Below are positions 59,463 through 64,000 of a stretch of DNA of 64,000 bases, piece after piece. Positions within the stretch are counted from its first letter, which is position 1. Every line of letters begins with the position of its first letter. The notes under the pieces were generated by a model. It made no database searches, had not been told where the DNA came from, and worked only from the letters and a program-made list of their open reading frames with translations. Origin of the DNA: Nocardia arthritidis NBRC 100137 (GTDB lineage: Bacteria > Actinomycetota > Actinomycetes > Mycobacteriales > Mycobacteriaceae); assembly GCF_001612765.1 (NCBI RefSeq), contig NZ_BDBB01000003.1, positions 62,001 to 126,000 on the forward strand, read 5' to 3'. The position numbers were made by a program, and so were the translations under genes.

Positions 59463-59509
59463 CAAGACAGGAACCGGACAACAGATGCCGATGGCTCGAG
59501 GAGCTCGTC

Positions 59510-59857
59510 ATGACCGACCAGCGCCGCCCAGGCACCCGGAATCCGCGGTTCGGACCGGGTGGGCCAGGGTTGTCGCCCCATGCTCGCGGTATTTCCGTCA
59601 CGAGGAACCACGACGTTATCCGCCGCTGGGCCGAGCAGCGCGGCGCACGGCCTGCGACTGTGCCGGGCAGCGAGTACGACGGACGGCTCGGGGTGCTGCG
59701 TTTCGACTTTCCCGGGTACGGAGGAGCGGTGCTGCGCCGGGTGGACTGGGACGAGTGGTTCGCCACCTTCGATGCCCGTAGATTGCGCTTCTGGTATCAA
59801 GAGCCCGGCGCCGGCCGTCCGCCGAGCAACTTCAACCGTTTGGAGCCGCCGCGATAG
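59510..59857 (+). CDS. small conserved hypothetical protein (SigF-type promoter)
   Basis: 115-residue soluble protein. The core SVTRNHDVIRRWAEQRGARPATV followed by LGVLRFDFPGYGG and VDWDEWFATFDARRLRFWYQE (separate blocks) matches a small uncharacterised bacterial family that I know only as a hypothetical, often near stress or storage genes. CGAGGAG precedes ATG 59510. The consensus SigF promoter at 59437-59462 makes it a probable general-stress protein. Confidence 0.75.
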   Translation: MTDQRRPGTRNPRFGPGGPGLSPHARGISVTRNHDVIRRWAEQRGARPATVPGSEYDGRLGVLRFDFPGYGGAVLRRVDWDEWFATFDARRLRFWYQEPGAGRPPSNFNRLEPPR

Positions 59858-60303
59858 CCGGTGGGCCGCTGGCACTGCCGTGAGACCGATCACCTGCGAG
59901 CCTCCGCGATCGTCGTAGCCGGAGTGTGTGACACACGGCACGCTGTCCTGGCGGGCTTCGCACTCGGTCCTGCGCGCCGCACAGGTTGCGGCTCGTTCGA
60001 TCGTTCGAGCTAAATAACCTGCTACCAAGGTCCTTTCGGGGACGGAGACCTCTTTTGCGCACTGCACGCGGCGCGCGAGAGCCGCGCTGCGCCACCGCCC
60101 CGCTGTCCGGCGAGCCGGGCGGGCGTATAGCGTCGATGGAAGGACGAGGAAGCCCCGCGTCGGTCTGCCGGACGTTTACCGGCGGGGCACCGGGGTACTC
60201 GAAATCGAGCAAAGGTTGCTCGAAAAGCGGAAGGTCGCGTCGGTATGGGGATGCGGTTGTCCGCATCGTGACGCGCTTGCGCATGTCTGCAAGGGATAGG
60301 GTC
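59858..60303. other. 446-base intergenic region before response regulator
   Basis: No convincing ORF. It holds a perfect 13-bp palindrome, GTGTGT-G-ACACAC at 59924-59936, a small hairpin AGGTC...GACCT around 60025-60050, and a SigF-type promoter at 60174-60198. The long leader may carry control of the two-component system and, through it, of ectoine synthesis. Confidence 0.5.
60174..60198 (+). promoter_or_regulatory. SigF-type promoter of two-component system
   Basis: GTTT at 60174-60177, 15 bases, GGGTAC at 60193-60198, 106 bases before the response regulator start. Same spacing and -10 as the rsbW-sigF promoter. Confidence 0.6.
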
Positions 60304-61014
60304 TTGAGCGCAAACCTGATGATCGTGGAAGACGACGACCGGGTCCGTGGTGCGTTGCGGCTCGCTATGGAAGACGAAGGGTACGACGTCGACGAGGCGG
60401 AAGAAGCCGAGGACGCGCTCACTCATCTGCGCAGCAATGGTGTTCCCGATGTGATGATCGTCGATCTGATGCTCGGCGGCATGGACGGCTTCGAATGTAT
60501 CCGCGAGATCCGCCGCGACCACGACGTCCCGATCATCGTGGTCAGCGCCCGCGACGACACCCACGACGTGGTGGCCGCGCTGGAGGCAGGCGCCGACGAT
60601 TTCGTCACCAAGCCGTTCGAGATCAAGGAGATCACCGCCCGCATGCGCGCGGTGCGCCGCCGGTCCCGGCTTTCCTCCGAACGGGAGACGCCCCAGGAGA
60701 TGGTGCTCGAGGCCGACGACACGGCCCCGCTGGTCCTCGCTCAGGACAGCGGTGTGGTGCGCCGCGGCGACGAGGAGATCCGGCTCACGCTCACCGAGTT
60801 CCGTTTGCTCTGTGAGCTGGCCGAATCTCCGGGCCGTGTGCTCAGCCGCACGGTGCTGCTCGAACGCGTGTGGGACCGTGGATTCTTCGGCGACGAGCGA
60901 ATCGTGGACGTGCACATGCGCCGGTTGCGCACGAAGATCGAACGGGATCCGTCCGATCCACGCATCGTGGTGACGGTGCGCGGGCTCGGCTACCGCCTCG
61001 ATGTGCGGCGCTGA
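60304..61014 (+). CDS. OmpR-family response regulator
   Basis: 236-residue regulator: receiver domain with acidic pocket (EDD near residues 9-11), phosphoacceptor Asp54 (IVDLMLGGMDG), Lys in DDFVTKPFE; then an OmpR-type winged helix (LTLTEFRLLCELAESPGRVLSRTVLLERVW ... VDVHMRRLRTKIERDP). I choose TTG 60304, which is preceded by AAGGGATAGG; ATG 60283 and ATG 60319 are in frame. It overlaps the kinase gene by 14 bases. It lies directly upstream of ectAB, but no ectoine-specific regulator of this kind is established. Confidence 0.88.
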   Translation: MSANLMIVEDDDRVRGALRLAMEDEGYDVDEAEEAEDALTHLRSNGVPDVMIVDLMLGGMDGFECIREIRRDHDVPIIVVSARDDTHDVVAALEAGADDFVTKPFEIKEITARMRAVRRRSRLSSERETPQEMVLEADDTAPLVLAQDSGVVRRGDEEIRLTLTEFRLLCELAESPGRVLSRTVLLERVWDRGFFGDERIVDVHMRRLRTKIERDPSDPRIVVTVRGLGYRLDVRR

Positions 61015-62110
61015 ACGCTGTCTCGACGCCGAACGCTGGAGTCCGAACGCTTGGAGTCTGCGCGCCCGGGTGACCGCCGTCTTCGCGACGATTGCCGCGC
61101 TGATGTCGCTGGTGCTGGTCGTCTCGGTGTTCGTGATCAGCCGTGGCTATCTGGAAGCGCAGCGGCCGCACGCGGGCAGCGAATCGCCGGGAGACCTCAA
61201 CGCCGATCTCGATCTGCTGCGCAATGTGCTGATCGGCTGCGCCGTGGTGGTCACCCTGATCGGCGCCGCGGTGGGCTGGTGGGCGAGCAGGCGAGTGCTG
61301 ACCCCGCTGCACCAGCTGGCGGGCACGGCCGCGCGGATCGCCTCCGGCGACCTCGACCAGCGGTTGCCCGCGACCGACGACCAGGACCTGGCGATCACCG
61401 TCGAGGCGTTCAACACCATGGTGGACTCGCTGCAACGGCGCATCGAGCGGGAGCACCGGCTCTTCGGTGACGTCAGCCACGAGCTGCGTACGCCGCTGAC
61501 CACCTTGATGGCCGGTGTCGACGTGCTCAACCGGCATCGCGGCGATCTGCCGGAACGTTCGCAGCGGGCGCTCGGCCTGGTCACCGCCGAAGTCGAGCAT
61601 CTGCGCAAGCTGCTGGACGATCTGCTCGCCCTGGCGCGGGTGGAGGCGCGGATGCACCACGGCGACGCCGAACCCCTGTCGGTGCGCGACCTGCTGGTCC
61701 ATACCCTGGCCGATCGCCGCTACCCGGGCGAGCTGCTCTCGGTACGCCAAGACGTCACCGTGCGCGGCCGCAAGGTGGAGCTGGAGCGGGCAGTGGCCAA
61801 TCTGCTGCACAACGCCGACCGGCACGGCGGCGGTGTGGTCGCGGTCACCGTCGACCGCGATGGCACCGAAGCCGTGCTCACCGTCGACGACGCGGGCCCC
61901 GGAGTACCGGCCGTGGATCGCGACCGGATATTCGAACGCTTCGCGACCGCCCGCAGTGGCCGCCGCTCGCCCGACGGGACCGGCATCGGCCTGGCGCTGG
62001 TCGCCGAGACGGTCGCCACACACGGCGGACGGGTGCATTGCACAGACCGCCCTGGCGGGGGCGCGCGATTCGTCGTGCGGTTGCCCCGGCTCGGTGACAT
62101 CCAACCGTAA
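61001..62110 (+). CDS. sensor histidine kinase
   Basis: 369-residue HAMP histidine kinase. Two membrane helices (about 27-48 and 75-97) enclose a very short extracytoplasmic loop of about 25 residues, which suggests sensing of membrane state rather than a soluble ligand. HAMP spans about 95-145, the H-box is GDVSHELRTPLT (His near residue 161), N-box LLHNADRHGG, and G-boxes DDAGPGVP and GTGIGLAL. ATG 61001 overlaps the response regulator by 14 bases. It ends 83 bases before ectA. Confidence 0.9.
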   Translation: MCGAERCLDAERWSPNAWSLRARVTAVFATIAALMSLVLVVSVFVISRGYLEAQRPHAGSESPGDLNADLDLLRNVLIGCAVVVTLIGAAVGWWASRRVLTPLHQLAGTAARIASGDLDQRLPATDDQDLAITVEAFNTMVDSLQRRIEREHRLFGDVSHELRTPLTTLMAGVDVLNRHRGDLPERSQRALGLVTAEVEHLRKLLDDLLALARVEARMHHGDAEPLSVRDLLVHTLADRRYPGELLSVRQDVTVRGRKVELERAVANLLHNADRHGGGVVAVTVDRDGTEAVLTVDDAGPGVPAVDRDRIFERFATARSGRRSPDGTGIGLALVAETVATHGGRVHCTDRPGGGARFVVRLPRLGDIQP

Positions 62111-62193
62111 TACGACCGTAAAGAAGTCGACTGGTTCACCTCAAAGTCGCTTCGTAAGCCTGGATAAGTACTGCTGATCGACGAGGGAGTTGT

Positions 62194-62796
62194 ATGTCAG
62201 TGCCAACCCTGTCCCCAGCGGAGATCGAGCGATCGCGCGTCGGCAACGCCGCTGCCGCTCTCGGGGCCACCCCGTCTCGGAAGGACACCGGACCCGCCGT
62301 GGTCCTGCGCACGCCCCGCCTGGGTGACGGCGCTCCGATGTGGCGCATCGCGAAGGATTCCGCGGTGCTCGACCTCAATTCGAGCTACGCGTACCTGATG
62401 TGGTGCCGCGATTTCGCCGGAACGTCGGTGGTCGCCGAACTGGACGGCCGCGTCGTCGGCTACGTGATCGGGTTCGTCCGCCCGCAGGCGCCCGACACCG
62501 TCTTCGTCTGGCAGATCGCGGTGGACCGCTCGCAGCGAGGACGCGGGATCGGTGCCGAGCTGCTCCACACGTTGCTGAACAGTGTTGCGGCGCAGGGCGT
62601 TTCAGTGCTCGAAACGACCATCTCACCGGACAACGCAGGCTCTATCGCCCTGTTCACGTCGGTGGCGGCGGCCCGGGGCGCGGATCTGACCAAGCGCCCC
62701 CTGTTCGACGCCGGCGTCTTCCCCGACAGCCATGCACCCGAAGACCTGTATCACATCGCCCCGACCGCCCGCACCACCGAGGAGGATCACCGATGA
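62194..62796 (+). CDS. ectA: L-2,4-diaminobutyrate N-acetyltransferase
   Basis: 200-residue GNAT enzyme of ectoine synthesis, making N-gamma-acetyl-diaminobutyrate. The block DLNSSYAYLMWCRDFAGTSVVAELDG and the acetyl-CoA loop IAVDRSQRGRGIGAELL (separate parts) with ISPDNAGSIALF are characteristic of EctA. It starts at ATG 62194 (MSVPTLSPAE) and overlaps ectB by ATGA. The 83-base leader shows no SigF-type promoter. Confidence 0.92.
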   Translation: MSVPTLSPAEIERSRVGNAAAALGATPSRKDTGPAVVLRTPRLGDGAPMWRIAKDSAVLDLNSSYAYLMWCRDFAGTSVVAELDGRVVGYVIGFVRPQAPDTVFVWQIAVDRSQRGRGIGAELLHTLLNSVAAQGVSVLETTISPDNAGSIALFTSVAAARGADLTKRPLFDAGVFPDSHAPEDLYHIAPTARTTEEDHR

Positions 62797-64000
62797 TCAA
62801 CGCCGACACCACCGTTTTCGAAAGCCTGGAGTCGAACGTGCGCGGTTATTGCCGTGCCTGGCCCACCGTGTTCACCACGGCGAAGGGCAGCTGGCTGCGC
62901 GACGAGGAAGGCAAGGAGTACCTGGACTTCTTCGCGGGCGCAGGCGCACTGAACTACGGCCACAACAATGACGTGCTCAAGCGCTCGCTGCTGGACTACA
63001 TCGCGAGCGACGGCATCACCCATGGCCTGGACATGTCGACCGCGGCCAAACGCGAACTGCTGGAGACGTTGCGCGACACTCTGTTCACCCCGCGCGGGCT
63101 CGACTACAAGGTCCAGTTCCCCGGCCCCACCGGCGCCAACGCGGTCGAGGCCGCGCTCAAGCTGGCGCGCAAGGTCACCGGTCGCGAGACCATCGTCAGC
63201 TTCACCAACGCATTCCACGGCATGACCCTCGGCGCGCTGTCGGTCACCGGCAACGCCGCCAAACGCGCCGGCGCCGGTGTGCCGTTGGTGCACGCCGCGC
63301 ACATGCCCTACGACGGCTACTTCGACGGCACCACCGCCGACTTCCAGTGGATGGAGAAGGTGCTCGACGACACGTCGTCCGGCTTCGACCGCCCGGCCGC
63401 GGTGATCGTGGAAACAGTGCAGGGTGAAGGTGGCGTCAACGTCGCCCGCGCGGAGTGGCTGCGGCACCTCGCCGGCCTGTGCGCGGAGCGGGAGATCCTG
63501 CTGATCGTCGACGACGTGCAGATGGGCTGCGGCCGCACCGGGCCGTTCTTCTCCTTCGAGATCGCGGGCATCACGCCCGATATCGTCACGCTGTCGAAGT
63601 CGATCGGCGGCTACGGCCTGCCGATGGCGCTGGTGCTGTTCAAGCCGGAACTCGACGAGTGGTCCCCGGGCGAGCACAACGGAACGTTCCGCGGCAACAA
63701 CCCCGCGTTCGTCACCGCGACGACCGCACTGCGCCACTACTGGTCCGACGACGCCCTGCAGAAGGCGACCGAGGTCAAGGGCGAGAAGATCGCGCGCACC
63801 CTCGGTGAGCTCGCTGGATACTTCCCCGGGGTCTCGACCCGTGGCCGCGGATTGGTGCAAGGCGTGGTGTTCGACGATCCCTCGCAGGCGGGCAAGGTCT
63901 GCCAGATCGCCTTCGAGCGCGGGCTTCTGGTGGAGACCTCCGGTTCCACCGACGAGGTGGTGAAGCTGCTGCCGCCGCTGACGCTCACCGACCAGGAACT
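62793..64000 (+). CDS. ectB: L-2,4-diaminobutyrate transaminase, C-terminal end missing
   Basis: First 402 residues of EctB, the class III aminotransferase that makes diaminobutyrate from aspartate semialdehyde. It opens FESLESNVRGYCRAWPTVF as usual. The PLP site has VDDVQMGCGRTGPFF and the lysine in TLSKSIGG, with the dimer loop HNGTFRGNNPAF. The reading frame runs off the right edge, so the last residues and ectC/ectD lie beyond it. It overlaps ectA by four bases. Confidence 0.95.
   Translation, partial: MINADTTVFESLESNVRGYCRAWPTVFTTAKGSWLRDEEGKEYLDFFAGAGALNYGHNNDVLKRSLLDYIASDGITHGLDMSTAAKRELLETLRDTLFTPRGLDYKVQFPGPTGANAVEAALKLARKVTGRETIVSFTNAFHGMTLGALSVTGNAAKRAGAGVPLVHAAHMPYDGYFDGTTADFQWMEKVLDDTSSGFDRPAAVIVETVQGEGGVNVARAEWLRHLAGLCAEREILLIVDDVQMGCGRTGPFFSFEIAGITPDIVTLSKSIGGYGLPMALVLFKPELDEWSPGEHNGTFRGNNPAFVTATTALRHYWSDDALQKATEVKGEKIARTLGELAGYFPGVSTRGRGLVQGVVFDDPSQAGKVCQIAFERGLLVETSGSTDEVVKLLPPLTLTDQE

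Noticed and set aside
59924..59936. GTGTGT-G-ACACAC palindrome as a CRP site
   Set aside because: It lacks the TGTGA-N6-TCACA spacing and is a simple alternating repeat; kept only as part of the intergenic description.
62111..62193. SigF or clear sigma-70-type promoter immediately before ectA
   Set aside because: No element near the GTTT/GGGTAT consensus with correct spacing; a GTTC with TCGTAA is too weak to report.

Overview
The window is a high-GC actinobacterial chromosome segment, most like Nocardia or a close relative in the Mycobacteriales. The grounds are strong G/C bias at third codon positions, GTG and TTG starts, a complete Cvn 'conservon', a GabD2-type aldehyde dehydrogenase, an EthA-like Baeyer-Villiger monooxygenase, a single-chain acyl-CoA carboxylase, a SigF partner-switching locus and ectoine genes. 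I see no rRNA, tRNA, IS element, phage or CRISPR array. Genes are tightly packed on both strands, with many small operons and several divergent regulator/target pairs whose operators can be read directly.

Layout. 0-5 kb: the start of dinB with a LexA box over its start codon, an erythromycin-esterase-like gene divergent from a MerR regulator, and a BlaI / M56 protease / AlkZ-like glycosylase operon. 5-9 kb: an HxlR regulator divergent from a thioesterase-MFS exporter operon, then a NUDIX gene and a membrane protein. 9-13 kb: the CvnA-B-C-D signalling operon. 13-16.5 kb: gabD2, a DUF779 gene and a GAF-domain regulator. 16.6-33 kb: a metabolic stretch with a TetR/epimerase pair, a class III UvrA-like ATPase with a CRP-type site, an Lrp/AsnC regulator, an amino acid permease, and an SsuD-like monooxygenase divergent from the monooxygenase. 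33-37 kb: a TetR regulator divergent from the fused acyl-CoA carboxylase. 38.5-43 kb: a phenolic-acid module of secretory-type lipase, phenolic acid decarboxylase, MarR regulator and secreted carboxylesterase. 43-50 kb: assorted regulators, a PP2C phosphatase, a FAD/Rieske oxidoreductase and a GT9 glycosyltransferase.

50.5-61 kb looks like a general-stress island centred on rsbW-sigF. It holds a UsfY-like membrane protein, two lipoproteins, CBS, BON and ChaB-like proteins, a STAS protein with a degenerate phosphosite, a PAS-ANTAR protein, the anti-sigma factor, SigF, a proline-rich peptide and a small hypothetical protein. Sequences matching the mycobacterial SigF promoter (GTTT, 15-16 bases, GGGTAT/C) lie upstream of rsbW-sigF, of the small hypothetical protein and of the two-component system at 60.3 kb. 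Near-consensus copies lie before the CBS, UsfY-like and ChaB genes. The window ends in ectA-ectB directly behind that two-component system, which links SigF stress control to compatible-solute synthesis by position.

The two observations most likely to be new are the MarR/phenolic-acid regulon, where the same operator occurs before the decarboxylase/regulator pair and before the secreted esterase, and the SigF-promoter-bearing stress island next to ectoine synthesis.
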